Assembly (NCBI GenBank): GCA_012295275.1
Contig: CM022677.1
Span: forward strand, 5,333,597 to 5,397,596
Source of the DNA: Chrysomallon squamiferum
Taxonomy: Eukaryota > Mollusca > Gastropoda > Neomphalida > Peltospiridae
DNA: 64,000 nucleotides
Direction of reading: 5' to 3'
Shown here: positions 1 to 12,555 of the stretch, in pieces
How the letters are laid out: every line of letters begins with the position of its first letter
Position numbering within the stretch: position 1 is the first letter of the stretch
Notes under the pieces: generated by a model
The model's database searches: none
What the model was told of the DNA's origin: nothing
The model's input: only the letters and a program-made list of their open reading frames with translations
Position numbers and translations under genes: made by a program

Positions 1-430
1 CAGGTTCCATTAAACCCGTACGGATAATTAGCGTATGAAAGCTTAGTGAGTACATCTCAGGTAAAGGACATAACTCTAACCTAAGTTTGTGAGTACATCT
101 CACGTAAGGGAAATAACTCTAATCGATATAATTTTTTCTTCGCGGCGTAAACTTCTCCCACATCCGGGTGATACGTCACGGGTTATGATATTTTTATATA
201 TAAAAAACTGATTTTTCCTCAATCGTGGATCGAATCTCGGCGTTTGTGGATGTTCCATTTATCCCGTACGGATAATTAGCGTACGTAAGCTTAGGGAGTA
301 CATCTCATGTAAGGGGCGTAACTCTAATCTATGTTTGTGAACACGTATCACTAAAGGGCGATAACTAATTGATGTAATTTTTACTTTGCTCTGTAAGGGA
401 CATAACTCTAATATATGTTTGTGAACATAT
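1..430. repeat. Dispersed repeat, two direct units with ATAACTCT motifs
   Basis: Two related units (about 1-160 and 247-365) both start with a CCCGTACGGATAATTAGCGT-like block followed by GTACATCTCA and GTAAGGG..ATAACTCTAA. The GTAAGG(G)ACATAACTCTAA motif recurs near 60, 104, 310, 355 and 396. Similar AAGGGANATNACTCT motifs occur near 6308, 23805, 34548 and 42625. This looks like a dispersed repeat family; no open reading frame was seen. Confidence 0.6.
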
Positions 431-1350
431 CAAAAGAGAATTAATAATGATACTGATAAGTTATTGTTAAGAGATATAGCTAAAGAGTCATGGAAAAATG
501 ATAGATAAAGGTACAGAGAAAAAAGATGATAGAGATAAAGGTAGAGAGACAGAGACAAGTGATAGAGATATAAATAGAGACAAACAAATGATTGATGGGA
601 TAGACAGATGTAGTTAGACAAGAGACACTGGTACAGAGATACGGGTACAGCGAGGCATGCGATAGAGATATAGATAGAGAGTCAGAGACACGTATTAGTG
701 ATGTAGGTAAAGAGAAGGAGACAAGTCAAAGATACAGATTTATCAGTAGAGAGTCATAGAAGTGATAAAGGCAGAGAGAGAATCAAGTGATAGAGAGATA
801 TTCACTATATAGATGAATTGATGATGAATGATAAAGAGACAGGTTGATAGATAGACAGACAGGTGGACAGATGGCTAGTGAAAAACATGGTCACATGGAT
901 TGTAGATGGTTATAATAAGGTCGACTGGTTAGACTAACATACAGAAAGACAGAGTGAACAGGCAGACAAACACGCAGATAGCGAGAGAAAGATTAATGGA
1001 CTGAATAACAGATTCAGACAGTTAGAGACACAGATTAGGTTGACAAATATGTCCAAATACAGAGCAGTTTAAAGCTAGATTGAGAGAGAGAAAGAGAGAT
1101 GGATAGAAACAAATACATAGATAGCTAGATTGATTAGAAGTATAGACAGCTGTACAAATAGACAGAAGGTTTTAATACTTGTAAGTTTAACACAGAGACT
1201 GATGAACAGACCCACAGTGTTGACAAATTTACATATTTGGAGAAAGAGAAGAATAGATGAATAGATGAACAGATGAAGACAGACAGAGAGTCAGAAAGAC
1301 AATTACAGTGCTGGATGAATACAGAAATTGAAAGACAGAAAAATAGAAAT
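431..1350. repeat. Degenerate GACA/GATA-rich simple repeat
   Basis: Purine-rich DNA made of interspersed GATAGA, GACAGA and GAGAGA words without a clean period. No gene is visible. Open frames on the complement are low-complexity Leu/Ser/Tyr artefacts. Confidence 0.7.
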
Positions 1351-1989
1351 GGAAATTTATAGAAACCGGTATTGCAAGGAAATAATATGCTGCTTATTTT
1401 TTCTTATTATTTTCTATTGACTATTTACACCTTACAAAAGGTAAATATTTGTTATTTTGTTTTAAAGAGTAATTATTGATATCATCGAGCAAAAACTCAA
1501 ATACTGAGAGGGAGACAGGAATACTGACTTGTTTCTATAGATTTATAACAGCCCATACTCTGGCTCTGTCTCTGTATGTCTCTCTCTGTCTCTCTTGTTG
1601 TTAAATATGTATCCATATATTTATGTGTTTCATCCTACATCAATCACGTTTCTAGCCGATATTTTCATGTCTCAGTCTATCCTTTCAAGCATTAATTTAT
1701 CAGAAATCTCTCTACTCCTCCCTCCACCAGTCTCTCCACACATGCTTACAAACACCCATCCATCCACATATCCATAATGCAACAGCCATCATTAAAACAT
1801 ATCTGATGCACATACTATACTAGCAGAAATGTTGTCGTTCCTATATAGCGCGTACATTCATTACGAAGAAATAATAAATAATAATAATAAAAATAAATTT
1901 TAGAAAGCAAATAATGTAATTTATTAATAACTTCTTTTTGTTTATTTATTTATGCAAGCTAGGAAAAGATATAACAATATAACAACAAA

Positions 1990-2035
<46 letters not shown>

Positions 2036-3565
2036 GTAAGAAGAATTCGCGATATTTTTCGAGCGAACTGACACATTTTTAAGAAGATAGTTCTGTAAAC
2101 GTTGGAGTTTACTCTGGTTCTAAAACAATTATTACGTTCTCTTGTTTAAGTATTAGGGCCATCGCAAATAAAGTAATAGTAATAATACAGAGAAACTTAA
2201 ATCACCATAGCGCTTTATAACAAAGCATTTCATAATATTCTGACATTTAAAAATATGTCTATACTGCTCAGCTGTTGATGGAAAAGTTTCGTGTGAATCA
2301 TTAATGAATACACCCAGTGAGTAGTTGCTACAACATTTTTTCTTACTTCTAAAATAAATGTTTTCACTTAAGGTCTATCTTGTTAACAGATGCTTTACTC
2401 GAAACGATTTATCTTTTAAATATTATAAAAAGCTTTGTATATTTGTATTATTTGTTTTATAATTTTGTTTTTGAGCTAATACAATATGTATCTAGGTAGC
2501 CAGGGACTGGTTGACCTAGAGACTAACAACGTCAGACTAGATTTATTTTTTTACTGAGCTTTTTATTAAAACTCTTCTAAATCGGTTACGTAAACACCTC
2601 AGTGGACTTTTCTCTTTATTTACGTTTGATTGCCACAGCTTATTTGTAACAGTTTGTAAAGTTTCTGTCTTGTTTATTAAACTGTTTACTGTGTTGGTAG
2701 ATCGGAGTATAAATTGTTTGTTTGAGTCAATGTTTACTTACACAAGCTGTTTTTATTTTTTGTTGTTGTTGTTGTTGTTTCATAGTTTTATGAGTATTTT
2801 ATTATGTTTATTCTTTATACGAATCTTTTAAGCTTTAATAACAACAATAACAATAAAAAAAAAAAATAAAAAATAAAAAATAAAAAATAATAATAATAAT
2901 AATAATAAAAATGAGACAAATCTTTTCGTTAGTATGGCTAATATCACGTTACTGTACAGTATTTATTTACTTAATGATGCTAATATTCAGAGTTTCCATA
3001 CAAGATTAATAACTTAAAACTGACATTTAATTAGACTCCATATCGAGATTCTTCCTGAATTGTTTCTGTTCTTTCTTTCTGAAGATCATCCACATCCAAA
3101 AACTGTATATTTTTCATTTCTTCTTGAGGAGTGTTTTTTCCTCTGTATCTTACTTTATTCTGACATAATCAAATTATTAATGTAATTTCCATCATATAGA
3201 AAGACAGACAGACAAATAGAAAAATAGGTAGTTACATATAATCAAAGGATAACAGAAACAACATAAAAAAGTGTTTCATACACAAACACAAACACACACA
3301 TTCATACACGTACACATAAACTCGGAGATAAAAACAAATGTACAACAAATAAGAAAAATAAATATAATAACATATATAAAATAAACAAATAAAATGAAAT
3401 AGAAATGAAAGATAAAATAATGAAACGTGTCATTTTATCCCTCCCCCCCATCAGTTCAATAACCTGCGTATTTTAAACTGATATATATTTAGAATTATAA
3501 TCATCATAACGCTATTTTTATACCAGATATTTAGGTATTCATAACACTAGTAGACATCTTCAAAT
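1351..3565. other. AT-rich intergenic region
   Basis: No convincing coding exon. It holds an AAT run at about 1988-2033, an A/AAT run at about 2855-2908 and a short CA tract near 3282-3300. A weak TATA-like string (TTTTTATACC, about 3515-3524) lies about 45 bases before the P4HA start codon; its role is not established. Confidence 0.6.
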
Positions 3566-5036
3566 ATGTATCAGCAGTACATTACTTTAGTTTTGCTTTT
3601 ATCAGCTGTGAATTCAGAACTGTTTACGTCCGTATCACATCTGAACAGCTCTGTACTAGCAGGAAGAGACTTGGCAATAGCATTAAGAAATTTCAGTCAC
3701 GTTCATGAACAAGGAAATAAATTGGAAAAGTTGAAAACAATTTCTGATCAAATTAAACATCACTGTTCGATCGCACTAAAAGACCCAGATCGTTACATAG
3801 CCAACCCGATTGGTGCATTTTTATATATTAAACGTTTCACTTTGGATTGGGAACGAGATGTGCAGCCTATTCTTCACGAAAGTATTACGTCCCAGACAGA
3901 ATTAACCGAACTACAAGAAATTCGTGAACATCTTCCAAGTTACAAAGATTTAGAAGGGGTCGCTGCAGCTGTGTTTCGACTTCAAGACACATACAAATTA
4001 AATGCGACAAGATTAGCAGACGGTTTTATATATGAACGATATATACAGAGATTATCAGCAGAAGACTGTTATCACTTAGGTAGCCTCGCATACAAAATGA
4101 AAAAATACAACTATGTAAATATTTGGATGGACATCAGTCTCGAGAAACAAAGAACGGAAACAATTCAGAGAGTATTTCATGACTATGAAATTAACGGTAG
4201 AGAATTAGCGGTACAGATAGAGCTAATTTTAGCTCCTGGACTTGAACGTGCTCCGAACAGAAGGAAAAAGTATTCAAGGACAGAAAAGAGAAAAAGAAAA
4301 TGCCAGAGTTAAAGAAAAAACAACTTTCGATGCTCTCTGTCGTGGTGAAGACGTTATTAAAATACGACAGACACATCGTCTGAAATGTCGCTACCATTAC
4401 AACAACAAAAATCCGCTTCTAATTCTTAAGCCTGCCAAAGAAAAGATTCTGCATTTCTCACCGAAAATTGTTCTCTATCATGATTTTATCAGTGAGGCTG
4501 CAATTGAAGACATTAAAACAGTTTCCATGCCACTTTTACAACCATCTGTAATCAATCACTGTGGAAAAAGTATCAAATCTGAGAAAAGAATTAACAAACA
4601 TATATGTCTAGGAAGAGGTTTCATAGAAGTAGACGCGAGAATTCAGAAAAGAATTGAAGCAATCACAGGTCTTTCAATGAAAGCTTCAGAACCACTTCAG
4701 GTGGCAAACTATGGAATAGGCGGACAGTTCACGGCTCATACTGACTATTTCAACATAGCATATTCTTCCAGTGAAAACAGAATTGCCACTTGGTTAAACT
4801 ATATGAGTGATGTAGAAGGAGGTGCAACAGTGTTTCTTCATCTTGGTGTAAGAATACAACCTAAAGCAGGTGCAGCTATATTTTGGTATAATTTATATCG
4901 GGATGGTTCACCTAACAAAATGACAATTCACGGAGCTTGTCCCGTTCTTATTGGCTCTAAATGGGTATCAACTTACTGGATTCTAGAAAAAGAGCAAGTA
5001 TTCAAGGGACCATGTTCCACAAATCCAGAAGAATAA
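3566..5036 (+). CDS. P4HA: Prolyl 4-hydroxylase subunit alpha, intronless, with one frameshift
   Basis: Alpha subunit of collagen prolyl 4-hydroxylase, an ER 2-oxoglutarate/Fe(II) dioxygenase that hydroxylates proline in collagen-like chains. The first frame (3566-4312) starts with a signal peptide (hydrophobic ITLVLLLSAVNS), then the P4Ha N-terminal domain and the peptide-binding TPR-like segment (LSAEDCYHLGSLAYKMKKYN). A frame change of +1 between about 4271 and 4311 leads into the second frame, which carries ALCRGED, CRYH, LQVANYG and the catalytic domain to the stop at 5036. The iron ligands are present: His at 4737, Asp at 4743 (HTD), distal His at 4929, and the 2-oxoglutarate-binding Lys at 4959, ten residues on as in the family. 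The joined length is about 490 residues, slightly short of the usual 530 or so. The lack of introns suggests a retrocopy or an intronless paralogue. The frameshift could be a real lesion or a sequencing error. Family assignment is very secure. Confidence 0.93.
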
Positions 5037-5143
5037 ATGAATCACGATGCAACTTTTAATGCGAGCAGATCCTAGAAAGAGATTTCTTGTTTATTGATTA
5101 ATTTGTTGTTTGTAAATATTTTCCATAGGCATTTATTTAAAAT

Positions 5144-5160
5144 AATAAATAAATAATAAA
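5144..5160 (+). terminator. Polyadenylation signal cluster after P4HA
   Basis: Three overlapping AATAAA hexamers (5144, 5148, 5155) about 110 bases after the P4HA stop codon. They could serve as its poly(A) signal, or be a remnant of a retrocopied transcript. The surrounding DNA is AT-rich, so chance hexamers are possible. Confidence 0.4.
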
Positions 5161-6196
5161 ATATATAGTAAAAGTATTTGTTATTGGATTTTATTGATTT
5201 CCTTTATTTTTATTTCTTTTATTATTATTTTTTTTCATCCCTTCTTTCTTTCTTGGTTAATTCCGCAGTATTTTTCAAAGATGCCTGTTTGTGTAAATGA
5301 TTACTCTCGTTCAAAATATAATAATTACGTCCTCTTGTCTCTCGATTTTCTTTAAGGCATTAGAATCATTGCAAATGCTACTCTTTGCCTTTAGACATAA
5401 AATACAACGACAAACCTATATAAACATGCTTGCTCATTGTAACATCTGTTACACTAGTTAATTCTTTGTTCTTGAGATGAAAATTAAAGATCGTTTTAAC
5501 TTGTAAAAGGAGATATATTTTAAAGGATTGTTTAATTAATTTATTTATTTATTTACTAAAAATAATAATAAAAAAAAACAACAACAAAACAATCAAATAT
5601 GCTGTATGTGAATATTTATAATATATTTTTTTTAAATAGTTATTTTTCATAGGTCCGTATGTTTAAAGTATTAAATTTACCAGTGTCTACTTATTTCAGC
5701 CAAACGTCGACAAGTCTCTTTTGATATGCACAGCAAATGTTTATTATCAGTAGTCAATAATGGGTTACACTGCTTGTAATAATTAAATCATATATATATT
5801 AGCTGTCCATTGTAGATGTAAATTGTCATTACGTATATAATGCGTTAAACAATGAGGTCAACAAAGAAGATACATACACACACATACATACACATACACA
5901 CAGAAAACAGCTTATTATTTATTAATTCACTGAGTTAAAATAGACTGTCTTATATTTTTGCTTGTTTTACTGAATTAAAATGTATAACAAAAACAAAAAT
6001 GTATAAAATTCACCACATTGATTCAGTATTTTCCTAATTCATTTTTATTTTACAGAATTATCATAAATGTCATTCCTTGAACACACCTACACATTTACAT
6101 GTATTATTCTTTATACAGCTAGATACGACGTTTCGTTATTAACGATTTTCTGTGGTGTACAATGACGTACACCGTCAACTCCACAAACTGAAAAAA

Positions 6197-6267
<71 letters not shown>

Positions 6268-7000
6268 AAAAAAAAAAAAATAAAAAAAAAAAAAAAAATG
6301 TAGCTGAAGGGAGATTACTCTCATATAATTTTTTGTGTTTGTGGGGTGCGGGATTTCTGCTGTTATTTGCGGTATTTGTTATTTATGGATTTTGCAAATA
6401 AATGTAGATTCTACGAAACATGAAGAGTTGATTTCTTTATATATTCAGGTAATGCTACAGTACTTTTTTTTTTTTCCTTTTTTTTTATATAGTTTGAAGT
6501 ACATGTTTGTTATTTAGCTTCTAAAATGTTTTGTCGTCTGCGTTTTTGGACAGTTTTAAAGTTTAGATAATCGAAAATAAATTATTAAACAATACGATAT
6601 AGAAGCTTGTCAGAAGACTCAACTTTAATTTTTTTGAGTAATTTAGCTGAATTTTTGTAATAATGAATAACAATATATTGACGATCGTTCTTTTGTTGTT
6701 TTATTTAATTGCATTCATATTTTGTGTTATTCTGATTACTTATGTTCTGTTCCTTACTGACATACTGCTCGTACATGATTAATTACAGTTATTCTTAGTA
6801 GCAAGTAGTAGAAGTAGTTGTAATAACTAATACAAATAATAGCAAGTAGTATTTATAGCTGAGTTTTATAAAATAGTTTACAATTCAAATCACTTTTCAC
6901 ACACACACGCGTTTTAACGTAACAAGAGCTGTAACAACAACTTATACATGTATGTATGTATTTTATTTTTAAATATTTAGTTTATTATCACTATTTGTGA

Positions 7001-7034
<34 letters not shown>

Positions 7035-7167
7035 TTCATTATCGATATTTTTTCCTTAATTAGCTTTAGGAATGATAAAACAGACTGAATCACAAACATT
7101 CAAAAATAACATGTTTTAATTTAGTTGTAAAATGTAATATTTTAAAATTATTTCTTTTCTTTCCCAG
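5161..7167. other. AT-rich intergenic region with (TA)n
   Basis: No gene seen. Contains a (TA)n run at about 6200-6254 followed by CA and A tracts, an AAGGGAGATTACTCT repeat motif near 6307, and an ATT run at about 7001-7033. Confidence 0.6.
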
Positions 7168-8229
7168 CTTCACCAGGCGGCCTTGACCTCTCTGAAATGG
7201 GAGATATTCGAGCTGAACAACAGGTTGGCACAAGTATAGCCTAAAGAGATCATTTAGAAAAATAACTGACTAAATGTCAGGTAAGAAATGATTTTTTTTT
7301 TTTTTTTTTTTTTTTATCCTAGCATTAGCCTGAAATTAAATCTCCACCTGCCTTTTAATGTTGTTATTCTAAGAATATAGCCTGACTAGAAAATAACATG
7401 TTTGGCAATAACTCTTGGTGATGATTTAAAGCTACTCTGGCTATCTTCCTGGAAAAGATTTAGAAAATATTTACGTTAACCTGATGATAAAAAGTTTTAA
7501 TTATTATATATTTACTTTCTGCCTTATTTGGTTATTATGTATTTATTTGATTATTTATTTATGATGTGTTCTTAAGCAGACAATAAACAAAGAGTACATA
7601 GGTTCAATAAATACAGTATATACTAATTCAAACTCATAAAAAAAAAATGTCTGTTGCTATTTTGAATACTAAGAGAATTTAGTCTGTATGTTTTTTAATT
7701 TGTCTATAAGACTGTTATATCCAAAAACCATTCAAAACTTCAAATATTTTAGTGATTCTAGAGGAACGCGTCACTGAACTTCACATTGTCATTGCAGAGC
7801 TGATGAAGAAAACAGACACCAGATTAATGTCATCAAGTCAGTGGTCTTTATTAAATAATATATAGTGTGAGTTTGCTGTTCTTCCCTGCTTTTAATGAAT
7901 AATAAAAACAATAATATAATATATCGGGACACATAATGAAACATAGTTTTGGCTTGTCATTATGTATTGTAAAATAATACCATTTGTTTGCTGGTTTTTC
8001 ACTGTTTTTAATGGACAAGAAAAGATTCCTGAAAACCTGAAGCTCCAGAAATATGTGAAGAGACTTAACCATTTTTTCTTTCATTGTGTGAGTCAAGTCA
8101 GTCATTCTTCAGATGTAAAACAACACCATTAGCTTGCTGTTCTTTACAGTGTTTAATGAAAGTCTAAGAAATAATTTCTAGGAATTTGTTGAAAATACCA
8201 AATTCCAGAAAGTGTAAAGACATTTGAAC

Positions 8230-8230
<1 letters not shown>

Positions 8231-8261
<31 letters not shown>
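8231..8261. repeat. Poly(T) tract before MCC block 3
   Basis: About 31 T in a row close to the splice acceptor at 8278-8279. A second long T run lies at about 8831-8852 before block 4. They act as exaggerated polypyrimidine tracts, or are mere slippage products. Confidence 0.8.
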
Positions 8262-8536
8262 CTTTTCATTTCTGTGTAGAGAAGAAGATGATCGGACAAA
8301 AGCAATAATGGAGGAAGTATCAACGAGAATAATGCAAATGGCTCCCAGTCTGCGAGACCTGGTAATCATTTACTTTTATATTTATTTTTTGACTGTACAG
8401 TTTTGGCTGTTTTAGATAGATGTCCAATTGTTTCAAAACTTTATTAATTTTAATTTTAATTTATTATATAAATAGCAACATATTATAATTTGTTGGATTT
8501 TTTTAAATATTAAATTATAATAATTTGTTTTTTTCT

Positions 8537-8695
8537 CGTTTACTTACTGCTAGAAGGCATTAAAAAGAAAGTAACAAATAAATATATAATTAAAATTAGA
8601 TATTTTTCTCATTTTCTTACTGTTAGAAGGAATGAAGGAATTAAAAAGAAAAGTTCCAAATAAATATATAGTTAAAATGAGATATTTTTTCAGTC
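8537..8695. repeat. Two-copy direct repeat in an MCC intron
   Basis: Two tandem copies of about 75-80 bases share TTACTGNTAGAAGG, ATTAAAAAGAAA and AAATAAATATATA words (about 8537-8612 and 8613-8692). Non-coding. Confidence 0.65.
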
Positions 8696-9249
8696 AGTTA
8701 ATTTGATCAGAAGAGCAAAAATAGAATTAAATTTACAAATAAAATTAAAATTTGTTCATGAGTTGTTGTTTTTTTCTTTAATTACTAAGTAACGTATAAC
8801 CAACATTAAAACCGAGAATAATTATAAATGTTTTTTTTTTTTTTTTTTTTTTGTTTGGTTGTTTTAGAAATAGATAAAGAAAAAATGCAGAATTTTCCCG
8901 AGTTGTCACAGAACTGGAGTCAGCCATTGCAGAAAGAAAAGACTTTCCTCTCCACAATGTTGATCGCAACGTTGTTCAACGTATCAGAGAAGACGTAGAA
9001 AAAGACAACGATAAATGTCAAGAACAGACAGGCAGACAGAACATAGAACTTACACAGCTATGTAGCCATATTGAACATATTAATGATGACAGGGAGAAGT
9101 TGAAAAGAAAGGTAACTCCGCATAAATATTAAAATAATTATATTTACATTTTTATTTGTAGGTAGAATTGAAACACAAAACTTATTTATAGAGATTGCTT
9201 TTTCCTTCAGTTATATAGTATGGCTTGTGTTAATAATTTCTGCATTGAG

Positions 9250-9640
9250 TCTTTCTATGAAAGAGTAACAGTTAAATTGTTAGTAACTGCATGAAATTGT
9301 TACATTCTTAAAAAAAAGTACTGTAAAGTTGTTAGAAAATACACTTTTTTTAAAGTTTATACAAAAATAGTTAAAGGATAAATTATTACATTTTTGTTTA
9401 CTGCTGAAAGAGTTACAGAATAAATTGTTACATTTTTATTTCAGTTGAAAGAGTTACAGGATAAATTGTTTTATTTTGTTACAGTTGAAAAAGCTAGAGG
9501 ATAAATTGTTACATTTTGTTACAGTTGAAACATACAGTTGACACAGAATAAACTGTTACATTTTGTTAAAATTGAAAGTTAGAGGAAAATTATTACATTT
9601 TTGTTGCAGTTGAAAGAGTTACAGGATAAGTTACCTCTGA
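9250..9640 (+). repeat. Degenerate tandem repeat whose unit contains a splice acceptor and exon start
   Basis: A unit of about 40-50 bases, roughly TTGTTACATTTTGTTACAG followed by TTGAAAGAGTTACAGGATAA, repeats at least five times and runs into MCC block 5 at 9610. Each copy resembles intron end plus the first codons of the exon (Leu-Lys-Glu-Leu-Gln-Asp-Lys). Only the last copy is followed by the remaining exon. Confidence 0.7.
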
Positions 9641-9719
9641 CAGATTTGTCTTCTAGTCCCATGAACAGTCAAACATCAACACCAACAAAGTCACAAATGA
9701 ATCCTAATACAGGAGAGAG

Positions 9720-10686
9720 GTATAAATAAATATTTGTCATATTGTCATTCATTTATGTTCCATGTAACTAAAGTAACTCTTAACACAGGAGAGAGGTATA
9801 AATAAACATTTCTTATTTTGTTTCTCATCTTTATTGCATTTGACTATAAGGGAATCAGTGGAGATAGACAGTGTATATGTTGTGTTTATTTTTTTATATG
9901 TGGAATGTCGAGAAAATACAAAAAAAATGTATAATACAAATATATATATATATCTGTATTATATATTTTTGAGAAAATACAAAACTATTCCAAGTCATAT
10001 TACCTCAGAAAAAATAAAACTGACAGAAAATGAATGATTGACAGTATTTTTCAAATTTTAAGTATGAATTTAACTGATTCTTAAACTTACAAATATTTCC
10101 CAACTACAATCATTCAAAATCAAATTGCCAAAATAAATACATTTTTAACAATAACCCAGAATTACTGTTTATTTTTCCTAATCTGATTTTTAACCTTATT
10201 TTTGGGCCCTTGGGCAATACTGTTTCTTAAACAATAACACAGAATAAGTCATTGATATATTTTTCATGATATGAATTTAACTGATTTTAAACCTTATGTT
10301 TTTTGACAATAACACAGAATAACCCATGTCTTAAGACTACAGATAGAGATTAACCAATGAAACCACAGAATGACTAACCAACTAATCTCAAGAGAGAAAT
10401 CAGCCAATCAGAATTAATTAGCTCAATATTATTTTTGTACACACTATGCTTATTTTAATGACTGACATTAAATTATTTTCTGATAATGTAGATTCTGCAC
10501 ATTGTGAATTATTATTATTATTATTATTATTATTTTATTAATATTATTGTTGTTTTTATTTGTTTTTTATTACCAGCTGGCATCACTTAATCTTGTATTC
10601 AGTTCTTTATCTGAATGATGCAAAAGTTAAGAACCAAACACTTACAGTTGATGGTAAATTTAGATTTGTAAAATATTTATATATAT

Positions 10687-10768
<82 letters not shown>

Positions 10769-10903
10769 ATGAATATATACATACACAAATGTGTATTTCA
10801 TTCTGTAACTATCTAGATTATATTTTTTCAACTTTTTTCTTTTTCTGCTGATAGTTAAGCTACAGTTACCAGGTTTGTTAATACTGTTTTTCATTTTTTT
10901 CAG
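9720..10903. other. Intergenic/intronic AT-rich region with (CT)n
   Basis: No gene seen. Short repeats of ...ATAACACAGAATAA... occur at 10150-10325. A pure (CT)n run of about 38 units lies at 10689-10765. From about 10785 the sequence is shared with the inverted copy near 36250. Confidence 0.6.
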
Positions 10904-11073
10904 ATATTCCAGATTCCAAGTTCTCTACAGGAATTAAGACTGAACTCCAGTTGTTTAACCAACCAGCTGTTTGAGTTTCTATGGAAAACTCATTTCTTTG
11001 AAAGACGTGGACATTGGAAATTGTCCTGATCTTTCTGTATCTGTCATTGACATTTTAGTTAAACTTACTTCAG
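10904..11073 (+). pseudogene. Leucine-rich-repeat exon, frameshifted
   Basis: Flanked by a good acceptor (TTTTTTTCAG, ending 10903) and donor (GTAATT at 11074). The first part reads IPSSLQELRLNSSCLTNQLF, with the LxxLxL pattern of a leucine-rich repeat. After about 10980 the LRR-like reading continues one frame over (GKLISLKDVDIGNCPDLSV), while the first frame soon hits TGA. The same shift exists in the inverted copy at 35.9-36.2 kb, so it predates the duplication. The parent gene is not identified; RNI-like or F-box/LRR-type proteins are possible. The later exons at 19.6-21.1 kb may belong to the same broken gene. Confidence 0.5.
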
Positions 11074-11438
11074 GTAATTGTTTTTTAAATTTTATAAATA
11101 TTTATAATATTTAAATAATTATTCTACATATAATCCTAATCTTTCTCTATCAGACATAGACAATTTAGTTAAACCATATGCTAAGAAAATTAAACTAAAC
11201 CTTTTTATTATGAAATAATTTTATGTAGATATTTTAATGCATATACATATTTTGTTTTGTTATATATTTGTAGTTGTATTAATTATCATATATTTCTTAT
11301 TAAGTATTTACATATGTATAAACTGCTTGTTTCCTTTTTGCTTTTGTTCTCATGTTCTCTGTCTCTGAGTCTGTCTTTCTACCTTTTATAATTAATTTTG
11401 TAATTTTAGCTTTACTTATATTTATATTCCTGAGAGGT

Positions 11439-12440
11439 GCAATAGAGATAATTGCACTGATAATAGTATGTATCTGTGTGTGCATGTGTATATGTGTGTG
11501 TGTTAACTGCTACTTTGGTAATAATGTGTGTGTGTGTGTGTATGTATTAGCAATAGTGATAATTTCTACTCTGATAATATGAGCAATAGTGATAACTGCT
11601 ACTCTGATAATAGTAGGTGTATGTGTGTGTGTTTCTGAGTGTATCAGCAATAGTGATAACTGCCACAATGATAATATTATGTGTGTGTGTGTGTTTATCA
11701 GCAATAGTAATAATTGCTAATAGTGTGTGTGTGTTTGTGAGTGATCAGCAATAGTGATAATTGCTACAATGATAATAGTATGTGTGTGAGTCTTTGAGAA
11801 ATAGTATGAAATAGTTTTAGTATGAGAAATAGTGATAACTGCTTCTGTGATAATAGTATGAGTGTGTGTGTGTGTGTGTGTTTGTTACTGTATCAGGAAT
11901 AGTCAAAACTGATAATAGTGTGTATGAGTATATCAGCAATAGTGATAACTGCTACTCTGATGCTAGTGTGTGTGTGCAAGTATATGAGCAATAGTGATAA
12001 CTGCTACTCTGATAATAGTGTGTGTGTGTGTGTGTTTGTCAGCAATATTGATGACTGATAACAGTCTGTGTGCTTGTGTATGTTTGAGTGTATCAGTAAT
12101 AGGGATAATTGCTTCTCTGATAATAGTGTTTGTATATGTGTGAGTATATCAGCAGTAGTGATAACTGCTACTCTGATAATAGTGTGTGTGAATGTGTGAG
12201 TATATCAGCAATTGTGATAATTACTTCTCTGATAACTGTGTGTGTTTGAGTGTATCACCAATACTGCTAATTTCTACTCTGATAATAGTCTGTATATGTG
12301 TATGTTTCAGTGTACTGCTACTCTGAAAATAGTATGTGTGTTTGTGTGTATATGTGTGTATCAACAATAGTGATAATTGCTACTCTGATAATAGTATATG
12401 TGTGTGTATCAGCAATAGTGATAACTGATAATGGTGTGTC
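11439..12440 (+). repeat. Minisatellite, AGCAATAGTGATAACTGCTA family, main block
   Basis: About 20 degenerate units of 40-60 bases. Each has AGCAATAGTGATAACTGCTA, then CTCTGATAATAG, then a variable (GT)n tail and often TATCA. The core contains AGCAAT...ATTGCT and can fold back on itself. The same family occurs at 21175-21727, 22715-22810, about 36245-36290, and on the opposite strand at 35030-35835. Confidence 0.85.
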
Positions 12441-12524
12441 TGTGTGTGTGTGTGTGTATCACTGTTTCTCTGGCTATCTCTCTGTCTCAGTATCTCTCTT
12501 TCTCTGTCTTTCTCTCTCTCTCTT

Positions 12525-12555
<31 letters not shown>

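Larger units (their letters stand above)
7168..9719 (+). pseudogene. MCC: MCC (colorectal mutant cancer protein) N-terminal exons, damaged
   Basis: Five exon-like blocks follow the N-terminal order of MCC, a coiled-coil cytoplasmic/cortical protein. Block 1 (7168-7280) encodes LHQAALTSLKWEIFELNNRL, very close to the family's LHSAALASLKGDIVELNKRL. Block 2 (7753-7840) encodes LEERVTELHIVIAELMKK, matching the EERITELHSVIAELNKK region. Block 3 (8280-8361) starts EEDDRTKAI, like REEDEYSE. Block 4 (about 8880-9111) ends DDREKLKRK and block 5 (9610-9719) reads LKELQDKL...NPNTGE, like RVRELQTRL...NPSTGE. Most junctions have GT/AG sites, and the 2-3 and 4-5 joins agree in phase. Block 1 carries a frameshift and TAG/TAA stops (7237, 7271). 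Block 4 lacks an acceptor that joins in phase without a stop. The rest of MCC was not found downstream. An unprocessed partial pseudogene fits best; a very diverged real 5' end is the alternative. Confidence 0.75.

Noticed and set aside
4242-5036. Second P4HA frame as a separate gene
   Set aside because: It lacks an ATG start and a signal peptide and continues the same protein after a frameshift.
11439-12440. Regularly spaced repeat that superficially resembles a CRISPR array
   Set aside because: The DNA is eukaryotic, the units are degenerate and the variable parts are GT runs, not unique spacers. No cas-like gene is present.
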